From: Fluviicola sp. XM-24bin1 | GTDB taxonomy: Bacteria > Bacteroidota > Bacteroidia > Flavobacteriales_D > Crocinitomicaceae | Reading direction: 5' to 3' | Length of the DNA stretch: 64,000 bases | Assembly: GCA_003149635.1 (NCBI GenBank) | Contig: QCWI01000009.1 | Span: 62,001 to 126,000, forward strand | In this document: one piece after another, positions 17,908 through 26,824 of the stretch | Layout of the letters: every line of letters starts with the position of its first letter | How positions within the stretch are numbered: position 1 is the first letter of the stretch | Translations under genes and position numbers: made by a program | Notes under the pieces: model-generated | Databases searched by the model: none | Seen by the model: the letters and a program-made list of their open reading frames with translations, nothing else | What the model was told of the DNA's origin: nothing

Positions 17908-18808
17908 CTTTGGTCAATTGCTCTTTTAATTCGTAAACGGATTCAAACTGTCGTTCGTCTCGGAATCGTGACAATAATTGTACCGTTACGTATTGATTGT
18001 AAAGATCTCCTTCAAAATCGAAGAGATGCACTTCTATGCTCAATTGATCCGAATCTGTCAACGTTGGTTTGGTGCCGATGTTCATCATTCCCTCTAGGAG
18101 AATCCCATCTCCCATTACGATGTTTACAGCATAAACTCCCGTTTTTGGCAACAGTTTGATTTCGCTTTCTACATCAATATTAGCGGTTGGAAATCCGATT
18201 TGACGACCCATCGCTTGACCTCCAACTACACGTCCGTGCAATTCAAACGGCTCGCCTAAAAAATGTTGTGCTTGTTCCAGCTCTCCTGATATAATCGCGT
18301 TTCGAACTTTCGTCGAACTTACATTGACGTCATTAATTTCCTTCGCTGGAATTTCAATCACTTCGAACCCGTAAGTATCACAAACATCTCTCAGAAATTC
18401 AATCGAACCTTCGCGATTCTTCCCAAACTGATGATCATAACCAATCACAAGCTTCCTCACATGCAATTGATTCACCAAATAATCACGAACAAACTCCAAA
18501 GCTGTCAATCGTGAAAACTCCTTCGTGAACGGATGTACAATGATGTTCTGCAATCCGAAGCGTCGGAGCTTATCAATCTTCTCCACTTGCGTTTGGATCA
18601 GTTTGAGTCCATGTGTTTCTGGGTACAACACCATTCTCGGATGCGGATAGAACGTGAACAGCACCGACTCTCCTCCCACCTTTTCGGCTTCTTCATTCAG
18701 TCGATTGATGATTTTTTGATGGCCTAAATGCACACCATCAAACGTTCCGATGGTCAATACCGGATTGGGAATTTCTTCGAGCGTTTCGAATCCTTGAAAT
18801 ATTTTCAT
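17867..18808 (-). CDS. ribF: Bifunctional riboflavin kinase / FAD synthetase RibF
   Basis: A 313-residue enzyme that phosphorylates riboflavin to FMN and adenylylates FMN to FAD. The N-terminal nucleotidyltransferase has GTFDGVHLGHQ (about residues 22-32), TFYPHPR and the SSTKVR block. The C-terminal flavokinase has GRVVGGQAMGRQIGFPTANI (about 192-211) and the Glu in SIEVHLFDF. Length is normal for the family. Its last 41 bases overlap the start of the LRR gene. Confidence 0.96.
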   Translation of the reverse strand: MKIFQGFETLEEIPNPVLTIGTFDGVHLGHQKIINRLNEEAEKVGGESVLFTFYPHPRMVLYPETHGLKLIQTQVEKIDKLRRFGLQNIIVHPFTKEFSRLTALEFVRDYLVNQLHVRKLVIGYDHQFGKNREGSIEFLRDVCDTYGFEVIEIPAKEINDVNVSSTKVRNAIISGELEQAQHFLGEPFELHGRVVGGQAMGRQIGFPTANIDVESEIKLLPKTGVYAVNIVMGDGILLEGMMNIGTKPTLTDSDQLSIEVHLFDFEGDLYNQYVTVQLLSRFRDERQFESVYELKEQLTKDEDAIRNFFATSH

Positions 18809-18842
18809 TCACACGGTTTCTATAACAAATGTATTGAATCCC

Positions 18843-19082
18843 TTACTTAGGAGCACATTCCTTGAGGCGTTTTTTTATGTCCTCGGCCGCTTCAGGATCA
18901 AAAGCGTATTTGTTGGAAATCTTTTTCATCTTGGCCATGCACACATCCCGCCCCGCCTCACTTTCAGCATTTTTAATGCACTCACACACTTCATCCACTT
19001 CATCTTCTACGGATGGCTGATTACAGGCCGCTGACACACTTAAAATCAGGGCGAAAAAGAAAAATAATTTGATTCCTCTCAT
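18843..19082 (-). CDS. Small Cys-containing lipoprotein
   Basis: A 79-residue protein with a lipoprotein signal ending in VSAAC (Cys20), so the mature part is about 60 residues. That part is acidic, predicted helical, and has four further Cys residues (VCECIK, DVCMAK, KECAPK), which could form disulfides. I do not recognise the family. It is transcribed away from the suf operon and towards ribF, 34 bases upstream of ribF. Confidence 0.65.
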   Translation of the reverse strand: MRGIKLFFFFALILSVSAACNQPSVEDEVDEVCECIKNAESEAGRDVCMAKMKKISNKYAFDPEAAEDIKKRLKECAPK

Positions 19083-19099
19083 TTATGACAATTCTTTGC

Positions 19100-19130
19100 T
19101 TGCAACAATACCACAAATTAGGTATTTTTG
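19100..19130 (+). promoter_or_regulatory. Promoter of the suf operon
   Basis: TTG at 19100-19102 and TATTTTTG at 19123-19130, 20 bases apart, match the Bacteroidota -33/-7 pattern. The leader to the sufA ATG is about 60 bases and AT-rich, leaving room for regulation by iron or Fe-S status. Confidence 0.7.
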
Positions 19131-19195
19131 TCCTGATATTTATCTTTATTTATATTCAGTCTAAATAAAAAGACAACGAATTAAATTAGAATAGT

Positions 19196-19519
19196 ATGAT
19201 AAAAGTGACAGATGCCGCTAAGAAGCAAGCCGCTCGACTCATGGAGGACGACGGCAAAGAGGGGTACTTCATTCGCGTCGGTGTTCAGGGGGGAGGTTGT
19301 TCAGGCCTCATGTACCAGTTGGACTTTGACAATGAAGAGAAAGAGGAGGACAAGGCATTTGAAGACAACGGTGTAAAAGTTGTCGTAGATAAAAAGAGCT
19401 TTCTCTACCTCGTTGGAACCACTTTGGATTTTTCAGGCGGATTGAACGGTAAAGGTTTCGTATTCGTAAATCCAAACGCAGACAGAACGTGCGGTTGTGG
19501 TGAATCATTTTCTATTTGA
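19196..19519 (+). CDS. sufA: A-type iron-sulfur carrier SufA/ErpA
   Basis: A 107-residue A-type carrier that takes Fe-S clusters from a scaffold to target proteins. The three conserved Cys ligands are present: one in GGGCSGLMY and two in the C-terminal TCGCGESF. It is the first gene of the suf operon, 12 bases before sufB. An acidic insert (DNEEKEEDKAFED) replaces the usual mid-loop. Confidence 0.94.
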   Translation: MIKVTDAAKKQAARLMEDDGKEGYFIRVGVQGGGCSGLMYQLDFDNEEKEEDKAFEDNGVKVVVDKKSFLYLVGTTLDFSGGLNGKGFVFVNPNADRTCGCGESFSI

Positions 19520-19531
19520 TAACGAGAAATT

Positions 19532-20980
19532 ATGGCAACATACACAGAAGACGATTTAGCAAAAGACCTTGAAGGCAAAGAGTACGAGTTCGGATTCACC
19601 ACGGATATCGAATCGGACAAGGCTCCAAAGGGATTGAATGAGGACATCATTCGTTTTATTTCTGCTAAGAAAAATGAGCCGGAGTGGTTGTTAGAATTCC
19701 GATTGGATTCCTACCGCACTTGGTTGCAAATGACAGAACCTGAGTGGGCTCACGTGAAATACAACAAACCTGATTTTCAGGATATCACGTATTACGCTGC
19801 TCCGAAACAGTCGAAGAAATATGAAAGCTGGGATGATGTAGATCCTGAAATGAAAGAGACCATGAGCAAACTAGGCATCTCATTGGAAGAGCAGAAACGC
19901 TTGACCGGAGTGGCCGTTGATTTCGTAATGGACTCGGTTTCAGTTGCAACATCCTTCAAAGCAAAATTGAAAGAATTGGGGATCATCTTCTGTTCTTTCT
20001 CTGAAGCGGTGCAGGAATACCCAGAATTGGTACAAAAATACATGGGTACCGTAGTTCCAAAACAAGATAACTACTATGCGGCGTTGAACTCGGCGGTATT
20101 TACGGATGGTTCGTTTTGTTATATTCCGAAAGGCGTTCGTTGTCCAATGGAATTGAGTACTTACTTCCGAATCAACGAGTCTGGAACAGGTCAGTTTGAG
20201 CGCACGCTGGTAGTAGCGGATGAAGGATCATACGTTTCCTACTTGGAAGGATGTACAGCACCTCAGCGCGATGAAAACCAATTGCACGCGGCGGTAGTTG
20301 AATTGATCGCGTTGGATGATGCAGAGATTAAATATTCAACGGTTCAGAACTGGTTCCCTGGAGATAAAGATGGAAATGGTGGAGTATTCAACTTTGTTAC
20401 GAAACGTGGAATGTGTCATACCAATTCCAAAATCTCTTGGACGCAAGTGGAAACTGGATCGGCGGTAACATGGAAATATCCTTCATGTGTTTTGAAAGGA
20501 GACAATTCTGTAGGAGAATTCTACTCTGTAGCGGTAACGAACAACTTCCAACAGGCAGATACCGGAACGAAGATGATCCACCTTGGAAAGAATACGAAGA
20601 GTACTATTATCTCTAAAGGTATTTCAGCTGGTGAATCACAAAACTCGTACCGTGGATTGGTGCAGATTCACAAGAATGCTGAGAACGCGAGAAACTTCTC
20701 TCAATGTGATTCCCTTTTGATGACCGATCGTTGTGGAGCGCACACGTTCCCATATATCGAATGTAAAAATAGCACGGCAAAAATTGAACACGAAGCAACG
20801 ACCTCCAAAATTGGGGAAGATCAAATCTTCTACTGCTTGCAACGTGGAATTGATGAAGAAAAGGCAATTAGTTTGATTGTCAACGGATACGCAAAAGAAG
20901 TATTGAACCAGCTTCCAATGGAATTCGCAGTGGAGGCACAGAAATTATTAACGATTAGCCTGGAAGGCTCAGTAGGATAA
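19532..20980 (+). CDS. sufB: Fe-S cluster assembly protein SufB
   Basis: This 482-residue protein is the scaffold core of the SufBC2D complex. The SufB signatures are present: the [20 protein letters not shown] region, the Cys in [20 protein letters not shown], and the C-terminal block containing [17 protein letters not shown]. It sits between sufA and sufC, as in most Bacteroidota suf operons. The sufB-sufC gap of 87 bases carries a small inverted repeat. sufS and sufE are not in the window. Confidence 0.97.
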   Translation: MATYTEDDLAKDLEGKEYEFGFTTDIESDKAPKGLNEDIIRFISAKKNEPEWLLEFRLDSYRTWLQMTEPEWAHVKYNKPDFQDITYYAAPKQSKKYESWDDVDPEMKETMSKLGISLEEQKRLTGVAVDFVMDSVSVATSFKAKLKELGIIFCSFSEAVQEYPELVQKYMGTVVPKQDNYYAALNSAVFTDGSFCYIPKGVRCPMELSTYFRINESGTGQFERTLVVADEGSYVSYLEGCTAPQRDENQLHAAVVELIALDDAEIKYSTVQNWFPGDKDGNGGVFNFVTKRGMCHTNSKISWTQVETGSAVTWKYPSCVLKGDNSVGEFYSVAVTNNFQQADTGTKMIHLGKNTKSTIISKGISAGESQNSYRGLVQIHKNAENARNFSQCDSLLMTDRCGAHTFPYIECKNSTAKIEHEATTSKIGEDQIFYCLQRGIDEEKAISLIVNGYAKEVLNQLPMEFAVEAQKLLTISLEGSVG

Positions 20981-21051
20981 TCTCGACTTCGCTCGATAAC
21001 CGGATTCAAAGCAATTCTAGTCCATCAAAGAGCGCAGCGAGTCTAATCTAT
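20981..21051. repeat. Inverted repeat between sufB and sufC
   Basis: CTCGACTTCGCTCGATAA just after sufB faces GAGCGCAGCGAGTCTAAT, which can pair imperfectly (GACTTCGCTC with GAGCGCAGCGAGTC). It resembles the small palindromic intergenic repeats seen elsewhere in the window. It could trim or stabilise the suf transcript, but that is inference. Confidence 0.4.
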
Positions 21052-21067
21052 CTAAAAAGTATAAGGT

Positions 21068-21823
21068 ATGATTACAATTAAGAATTTACACGCGAATATC
21101 GAAGATAAGGCCATTTTGAAAGGCTTGAATCTTGAAGTGAAAGCAGGAGAAGTGCATGCGATTATGGGGCCGAACGGAGCTGGTAAAAGTACGTTGGCGT
21201 CTATTCTAGCGGGGAAAGAAGATTACGAGATCACGGAAGGAAGCGTGGATTTCGACGGTGAAGATTTGTTGGAGATGGAAACGGAGGAACGCGCTCGTGA
21301 AGGCTTGTTCTTGGCGTTTCAATATCCTGTTGAAATTCCAGGAGTATCGAACATCAACTTCTTGCGTACTGCAATCAACGAAAAGCGTGAGCACAAAGGA
21401 GAAGATCCGATCTCAGCGAAAGATTTCATGGCTTTGGTGCGTGAAAAATCAAAGTTGGTAGAGTTGGACGCAAAATTGGCATCTCGAAGCGTAAACGAAG
21501 GATTCTCCGGTGGAGAGAAGAAACGTAACGAGATCTTCCAAATGGCAATGTTGGAACCAAAATTGGCCATCCTAGATGAAACAGATTCCGGTTTGGATAT
21601 CGACGCTTTGCGAATTGTGGCGAACGGAGTAAACACCTTGAAAAGTGATGACAACGCAACGATCGTGATTACGCACTACCAGCGATTGTTGGATTACATC
21701 GTTCCAGATTTCGTACACGTTTTGTACGATGGACGCATTGTGAAATCAGGGCCGAAAGAATTGGCGTTGGAGCTTGAGGAGAAAGGATACGACTGGATCA
21801 AGGAAGAATTAGTTGAAGCGTAA
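21068..21823 (+). CDS. sufC: Fe-S assembly ATPase SufC
   Basis: A 251-residue ABC-type ATPase that powers the SufBCD scaffold. Walker A (GPNGAGKS), the signature (SGGEKKRNEIFQ), Walker B with the SufC-specific LAILDETDSGLDIDAL, and the H-loop (ITHYQRLL) are all present. It is soluble, with no membrane partner. sufD starts 20 bases downstream. Confidence 0.98.
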   Translation: MITIKNLHANIEDKAILKGLNLEVKAGEVHAIMGPNGAGKSTLASILAGKEDYEITEGSVDFDGEDLLEMETEERAREGLFLAFQYPVEIPGVSNINFLRTAINEKREHKGEDPISAKDFMALVREKSKLVELDAKLASRSVNEGFSGGEKKRNEIFQMAMLEPKLAILDETDSGLDIDALRIVANGVNTLKSDDNATIVITHYQRLLDYIVPDFVHVLYDGRIVKSGPKELALELEEKGYDWIKEELVEA

Positions 21824-21843
21824 GCACTGAAAATTATTCGGTT

Positions 21844-23100
21844 ATGAATAACAATTTGAAATTCATCAAAGGACTGACTCCGACGAACTTGTCGGTGAAC
21901 ACCAATGCGCAGAAAAACGCATCCAATGTCCTTGATACAACAGACTTGCCAACGACACGAACAGAGGCTTGGAAATATACTCGCGTAGCCAAAATTGGAA
22001 AGATCGACTTTACCAACGAAGCTACGACGGTAACTTCTATCAAGGGTAAAAAAGTGATCGATTCACCTTATACCTTGGTATTTGTGAATGGGCGATTCTC
22101 AGAGGAATTATCGGCGAAATCATTTCCAGAAGGAGTAACGGTAACTCCCCTTTCAACTTTGGAAGGAATAACGACTCAAGAAGAATTCGAAGGAGACATC
22201 TTCGGAGCCTTGAACTTGGCGTATTTGAATGATGGTTTACATATTACGATTACTAAGAACAAAGTAGTCGACGAGCCCATTCAAGTGATTCACCTTTTGA
22301 AAGGTGACGCACAGCTCTCCAATTTTAAGGTGCAAATCGATGCGGAGGATTTCTCAAAAGCAACCGTAGTTCAAGGATTCTTCTCTGAAGATTCAAACAA
22401 CAGCTTCGTAAACTATACGTCTGACATCCAAGTTGGGGTAAATACGTACTTCACAATGGAGAAAATTCAGGACGAAGAGGCAGGAAACTTCCACATTGGA
22501 ACCGATACGGTTACGCAAGACAAAGATTCAACATTCACGATCAATACAATTACCCTTAATGGAACGCTAGTTCGTAATAACCTCAATATTGCGGTTAATG
22601 GTGAGAATTGTACCACGAACTTGAACGGTGGCTACTTGTTGAAGGAAAAGCAACACGTCGACAATCATACCGTAGTTGATCACAAAGTGCCGAATTGTAA
22701 CTCGAACGAGTTGTACAAAGGCGTGATGAATGAGAATTCAACGGCGGTATTCAACGGAAAAGTATTTGTACGTCAGGATGCGCAGAAGATTAACGCGTTC
22801 CAATCGAACAGAAACGTATTGCTTTCGGATAATGCTACGGTAAACTCAAAACCAGAGTTGGAAATTTATGCAGACGACGTTAAGTGTTCGCATGGATCAA
22901 CGACGGGCCAATTGGATGACGAAGCCGTTTACTATTTACGCGCTCGCGGGTTGTCCAAAAGTGCGGCAGCCCAATTGCTCGTTTCCGCATTCATTGCAGA
23001 AGTAATTGCAGAAGTGGAAAACGAAGACGTGAAATCGTATATCTACAAGAGACTCAACGAACGCTTCGGGTGGGATATCAATCCTGAAGATTTCGGTTAA
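21844..23100 (+). CDS. sufD: Fe-S cluster assembly protein SufD
   Basis: A 418-residue SufB paralogue that pairs with SufB and SufC. The N-terminal part has the membrane-free PTTRTEAWKYTR motif common to SufD; the C-terminal block has the conserved KCSHGSTTGQLDDEAVYYLRARG run with its Cys and His. The last 23 bases overlap the end of a convergent gene. It is the last recognisable suf gene here. Confidence 0.96.
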   Translation: MNNNLKFIKGLTPTNLSVNTNAQKNASNVLDTTDLPTTRTEAWKYTRVAKIGKIDFTNEATTVTSIKGKKVIDSPYTLVFVNGRFSEELSAKSFPEGVTVTPLSTLEGITTQEEFEGDIFGALNLAYLNDGLHITITKNKVVDEPIQVIHLLKGDAQLSNFKVQIDAEDFSKATVVQGFFSEDSNNSFVNYTSDIQVGVNTYFTMEKIQDEEAGNFHIGTDTVTQDKDSTFTINTITLNGTLVRNNLNIAVNGENCTTNLNGGYLLKEKQHVDNHTVVDHKVPNCNSNELYKGVMNENSTAVFNGKVFVRQDAQKINAFQSNRNVLLSDNATVNSKPELEIYADDVKCSHGSTTGQLDDEAVYYLRARGLSKSAAAQLLVSAFIAEVIAEVENEDVKSYIYKRLNERFGWDINPEDFG

Positions 23101-23626
23101 TATCTTTTAATAACAGCGCAATTTCACTTAGGAGTTGCGCTTTTTGTTCGTCCTTATCGCCCGATTGCTCTAAGTAATTCTTTAAATGCAATTGCGCCTC
23201 AAGGATGTTCTCCTCCATGAATGGCCCTTCCAAGTTTTCAATGATCGTCAAACAATCTAGGGTCTCCATGAAATCACCATCCACGGCAATCTGAACGAAC
23301 TCATCGATGTAATCGCTGAAATCAACCTTCGTATTCCAGATAGTAGAAAGCAACAATTGACGGATCGGCAAGAAATGCTCATCTTCGATAACGTCCATCA
23401 TCTCGGCGGTCACATTTGAATCTTTGAAGCTAGAGAACAATTCCAAGATTTCTTTTTGGTTCTTCTCTGAAACACCCGACAACAACTTTTCCGAAAGCGG
23501 CTTAATCACAGAAGGATCACCATGCGCCTCCAACGCTTTGATTGCCTTGGAAATTTTCTTGCTATCATCAGTTGCCAAATCCATTAAAATTTGCTTCAAT
23601 TTCGTGTCTTTCTTCTTATCCGCCAT
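23078..23626 (-). CDS. Helical HEAT-like repeat protein
   Basis: A 182-residue cytoplasmic, acidic, all-helical protein. It starts MADKKKDTKLKQILMDLATD and contains HEAT-like pairs (AIKALEAHGDPSVIKPLSEKL, EILELFSSFKDSNVTAEMMD). I know it only as a conserved hypothetical type of protein in Bacteroidota. The frame opens to 23749, but ATG 23626 is chosen because a perfect promoter lies just upstream. The 3' end overlaps sufD tail-to-tail. Confidence 0.8.
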   Translation of the reverse strand: MADKKKDTKLKQILMDLATDDSKKISKAIKALEAHGDPSVIKPLSEKLLSGVSEKNQKEILELFSSFKDSNVTAEMMDVIEDEHFLPIRQLLLSTIWNTKVDFSDYIDEFVQIAVDGDFMETLDCLTIIENLEGPFMEENILEAQLHLKNYLEQSGDKDEQKAQLLSEIALLLKDINRNLQD

Positions 23627-23641
23627 CTTCGAAAATTTGGA

Positions 23642-23671
23642 CAAAAATAGGGATAAAGACGCTAGATGCAA
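23642..23671 (-). promoter_or_regulatory. Promoter of the helical-repeat protein gene
   Basis: On the minus strand TTG (23669-23671), 19 bases, then TATTTTTG (23642-23649): an exact Bacteroidota sigma-A promoter. The ATG at 23626 follows about 15 bases later and fixes the start choice. Confidence 0.8.
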
Positions 23672-23725
23672 GACTCGCAGACGTTGATAGTTTCGCTCCT
23701 TGTGAAAAGAGGAAGAGAAACAGTT

Positions 23726-23781
23726 CACAGAGGCACTCGAAGTGAACAATTTTAATTGCTCCGGCTTCGAGAACCTCAGCC
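23726..23781. repeat. Dispersed palindromic intergenic repeat, copy 1
   Basis: GTTCAC...GTGAAC arms are followed by GCTTCGAGAACCTCAGCC (23764-23781). The exact reverse complement of this 18-mer is found at 55100-55117, there again inside GTTCAC...GTGAAC arms. Confidence 0.7.
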
Positions 23782-23820
23782 ATCACTGATTCAAAAACTA
23801 ATAATTCATAACTTCGTAAA

Positions 23821-24738
23821 ATGCGCTGGTGCCTCTTCTTTCTTATAATGCTTTTAATTGTCAGATGTGACGTCCCGAAAGCTGCTCCTGAGAAAAATCC
23901 TACGTTAGTGGTTGCTACTGATCGTTTATCAGAAGGAGACAGCTTGTTGCTGGCAGAATTCGGTCAGAAACATCAACTGGAGATCGTTGTGAAAGAGATG
24001 ACTGCAGATTCCTTGATGCAACTATATCTGCAGGATCCGTATGGCTTGGGAATTGACGTCGTTTTACTGCATCATGCCTATGACATGCGACGGGTTCAGA
24101 ACAAAAAAATGCTCGAGCCATTGAAACAGGGAAAGTTCCCGGAAGAAGCGTTACTCACCGAATCGAAATTATTCATTACCTGCGGAATTGATCCTTTTAT
24201 CTGTGTCACGAAGGAAAACGTGCGAATCAATATTTACGATGACTTGAACAATCATCCCTTCTTTTTGAATTTGAGTCACAAATCGAAAACGCAATTCTTT
24301 GCACCTTATGAAGAACGCTTGCATCGAGCTAAGACTTTTGAGAAATTGGAGCAATTGCACACGAATGTAGTCCCGATGAAACGCTGGATGGCCGATTCTT
24401 CTCATGCCTTCTTGACCACCTATTCGGACTATCGAATGAAAACTCCCGAGGATTCACTATGGAACAAATTCACAGAAGTGCAGTTTCCGAACAGCGCTAC
24501 TTCAGGTGTATTCCACGACGTTCTTTCTGCCGGAATTATTCAGCAAAGTTCTCATTTCGCCACCGCAACGAAGTTGTTGGAATGGTTGACATCGCCAGAA
24601 ATCAACAAACGACTAACGGCAAATCGTGGCTATGACTCCATCTATTCAAACGGCGAATACCGCAGGTTTACTACACCATCCGAAGCATTGATGCAATATC
24701 ATACCATGATCGAAAGGATGCTCAAGGAAATCGAATAA
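23821..24738 (+). CDS. Extracellular solute-binding lipoprotein
   Basis: A 305-residue lipoprotein (signal ends LLIVRC, Cys16). After the signal it has the alternating fold of periplasmic binding proteins of the iron/thiamine ABC type (LVVATDRLSEGDSLLLAEFG..., FANSATSGVFHDV-like segment, and a C-terminal helix LLEWLTSPEINKRLTANRGY). No transporter genes lie next to it; the rhomboid gene follows. The ligand cannot be told, and it could act as a sensor or scavenger alone. Confidence 0.78.
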   Translation: MRWCLFFLIMLLIVRCDVPKAAPEKNPTLVVATDRLSEGDSLLLAEFGQKHQLEIVVKEMTADSLMQLYLQDPYGLGIDVVLLHHAYDMRRVQNKKMLEPLKQGKFPEEALLTESKLFITCGIDPFICVTKENVRINIYDDLNNHPFFLNLSHKSKTQFFAPYEERLHRAKTFEKLEQLHTNVVPMKRWMADSSHAFLTTYSDYRMKTPEDSLWNKFTEVQFPNSATSGVFHDVLSAGIIQQSSHFATATKLLEWLTSPEINKRLTANRGYDSIYSNGEYRRFTTPSEALMQYHTMIERMLKEIE

Positions 24739-24791
24739 CTGCCAACATGACAGCAATTTCGTTTGGGCATGGTAGTTGACCAAAATTCTTC

Positions 24792-25679
24792 GTGAAAACA
24801 AACAGACATCCATTTGGATTTACTTCAGAAGCAATCATTTATCCAGCGCTTTTATTGTTGCTGATGTGGTTGGCGCATTGGGCAGATCATCTGTTCCCTT
24901 TGATGAAGTTTTATCAATACGGCGTGCAACCGGGCGAGGTAAGTTCGCTTTCGGGAGTTTTCTTTATGCCTTTGATCCACTCGAAAGCAGGCTTCGAGCA
25001 TATCATCAATAACTCCGTTCCGACGGCTATTTTGCTGGGAACACTCATCTATTATTACCGACAAGTAGCCTTGCGCGTCTTCGTAATTTCCTGGTTGGCA
25101 ACTGGTATCGGATTGTGGTTGTTCGCAACTAACACTAATAGCTATCACATCGGAATGAGTGGTGTTGTTTACGCATTGGCGAGCTTCCTTTTTGTTTCTG
25201 GAGTTTTGCGAAAATATATGCCTTTGCAAGCTATCTCTTTGTTCGTCGCATTCATTTACGGATCGATGATCTGGGGAATTTTCCCAACCGAATCGCATGT
25301 GTCTTGGGAAGGGCATTTATCGGGAATGGTAACGGGAGTTATTTTAGCGTTCATCTTCCGTAAACTTGGGCCGCAAGCACCAAAATATCAATATGAAATT
25401 GAAAAAGAACTCGGCATTGAACCACCAGATCTAGAGGGCGAATGGCGAGAGCGAGTGCGTTTGGAAAAAGAACGACAGGCGGCCATTGAAGAGTTGAGAC
25501 GTCAACGTGCGGAATATTGGAAGACGGAACAACAAAGAGCAAAAGAAGAAGGTAGAGAACCAAGGCCTCCTCAAAGACAACAACGTCATCTGGGTGAGTC
25601 ACCCGATCCTTTGCGTGTTATTTATACGTACAAGCCGAAAACGCCTCCTACACCTCCGGACGATACAACTGATGAATAG
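24792..25679 (+). CDS. Rhomboid-family intramembrane serine protease
   Basis: A 295-residue protein starting with GTG. It has six hydrophobic segments, with the catalytic dyad Ser123 in HIGMSGVVY and His175 in SWEGHLSG, and the conserved FEHIINN block (about residues 68-74). Rhomboids cut transmembrane segments of other proteins. The C-terminal about 100 residues are soluble, charged and Gln/Arg-rich, ending in a Pro-rich tail, an unusual extension. The 3' end overlaps the convergent phosphatase gene by 32 bases. Confidence 0.9.
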   Translation: MKTNRHPFGFTSEAIIYPALLLLLMWLAHWADHLFPLMKFYQYGVQPGEVSSLSGVFFMPLIHSKAGFEHIINNSVPTAILLGTLIYYYRQVALRVFVISWLATGIGLWLFATNTNSYHIGMSGVVYALASFLFVSGVLRKYMPLQAISLFVAFIYGSMIWGIFPTESHVSWEGHLSGMVTGVILAFIFRKLGPQAPKYQYEIEKELGIEPPDLEGEWRERVRLEKERQAAIEELRRQRAEYWKTEQQRAKEEGREPRPPQRQQRHLGESPDPLRVIYTYKPKTPPTPPDDTTDE

Positions 25680-26112
25680 TTCCGGTTCCACGGGAAGTTT
25701 CTTTCCAGGAATCACAATCGAAGGAAATACACGCGTATTGCCCCGTTCGTAGTTCGATGTCCGAATCGCAGAAATAATTGACCAAATCAGAGATCCCGAA
25801 ATTGTGCCCTATTATCAAGATATCTCCTTCAGCTTCGGTATTCCACAACATGTCCTGCATCGTTTTGTGAGAGCACAAATAGAGCTCATCGAAGAATTGA
25901 GCGTTCGGTAATCCTTCCAAAACTGCGTGTGTTTCTCGCGTACGTTTCGCACTGCTGCACCATACGTGTTCAATGTTCGGAATGGTTTGGAAAAATTGCT
26001 TTAAATCATCGCGTTGTCGCAATCCCTTTTTCATGAGGTAGCGATCGAAATCTTTACCCGTTGGAGAAAATTGTTCGGTTTTCGCGTGTCTTAGTAAGTG
26101 CAATCGGAGCAT
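25648..26112 (-). CDS. SixA-like histidine phosphatase
   Basis: A 154-residue member of the histidine phosphatase branch. The N-terminal LRLHLLRHAKTE carries the RH catalytic pair (Arg8, His9); CSSAKRTRET gives the second Arg and IIGHNFGISDLV the second His. Members such as SixA remove phosphate from phosphohistidine; the substrate here is unknown. It overlaps the rhomboid gene tail-to-tail. Confidence 0.92.
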   Translation of the reverse strand: MLRLHLLRHAKTEQFSPTGKDFDRYLMKKGLRQRDDLKQFFQTIPNIEHVWCSSAKRTRETHAVLEGLPNAQFFDELYLCSHKTMQDMLWNTEAEGDILIIGHNFGISDLVNYFCDSDIELRTGQYACISFDCDSWKETSRGTGTIHQLYRPEV

Positions 26113-26254
26113 AAGCGATTATTTTTTTCGATTTCTATCCAACCAAAAGTGGAAATGGATCGTTTTTGAATATGAAACCAAACGTAAGATAGGCAAACTG
26201 TGCTCCAATTTGTGTAAATTACGTTAGAAAAATTGGGAAAAGAACAGCAACTAC

Positions 26255-26824
26255 ATGGATGTCACGCAAGAAATAATCGAAGCATGCAATCGTGATGACA
26301 GAAAGGCAATTAATCGTTTGTACGAGTATTGCTTTGAGTTGTTGATGCCTGTATGTTTTCGTTACAACAAGAACGAAGAAGACGCGAGGGCTTCTTACAA
26401 CAATGGTTTCATGAAAATCCTGAAAGGGATGAAAAAGGTGGATGAAGGCATCAACTTCAACGCCTGGGCAAAGCGTATCATGGTAAATACGCTGATTGAT
26501 GAATACCGAAAGGACAAAAAGTACAATACGCAGATCACCAAGAGTGATAACGAACGCGAACTGGACTTCTACTCTACCGGACATCAAAACGACGCTGAGA
26601 GCAATTTGGGATATGAGAACATTATGATGCTCGTGAAAGAATTGCCTCATACCACAGCGCGTGTATTCAACCTGTATGTTATTGACGGATACTCGCACAA
26701 AGAAATTGGAGAAATGTTGGAAATGTCAGAAGGTACTTCGAAATGGCACCTTTCTACGGCAAGAAAACAATTGAGAGAACGACTTGAAGATTTGGAGAAT
26801 CGCAACCAGCGATTGGTAATATGA
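26255..26824 (+). CDS. ECF-type RNA polymerase sigma factor
   Basis: A 189-residue sigma-70-family factor with only regions 2 and 4. Region 2 covers about residues 20-92 (LYEYCFELLMPVCFRY...FNAWAKRIMVNTLIDEYRK), and region 4 about 128-180 with a helix-turn-helix (YSHKEIGEMLEMSEGTSKWH). The linker is acidic and polar. The stop overlaps the ATG of the next gene (ATGA), which encodes a probable membrane anti-sigma factor, so the two are co-translated. The upstream region has a TTTG but no clear housekeeping promoter, in keeping with autoregulation. Confidence 0.96.
   Translation: MDVTQEIIEACNRDDRKAINRLYEYCFELLMPVCFRYNKNEEDARASYNNGFMKILKGMKKVDEGINFNAWAKRIMVNTLIDEYRKDKKYNTQITKSDNERELDFYSTGHQNDAESNLGYENIMMLVKELPHTTARVFNLYVIDGYSHKEIGEMLEMSEGTSKWHLSTARKQLRERLEDLENRNQRLVI

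Noticed and set aside
19131-19195. Possible IscR/Rrf2 binding site in the suf leader
   Set aside because: The AT-rich leader has no clear palindrome that I can defend, and the Rrf2 gene is 25 kb away.
26219-26698. A 159-codon frame antisense to the ECF sigma gene
   Set aside because: The sigma gene is clearly real with both regions conserved; the antisense frame has no recognisable domain.
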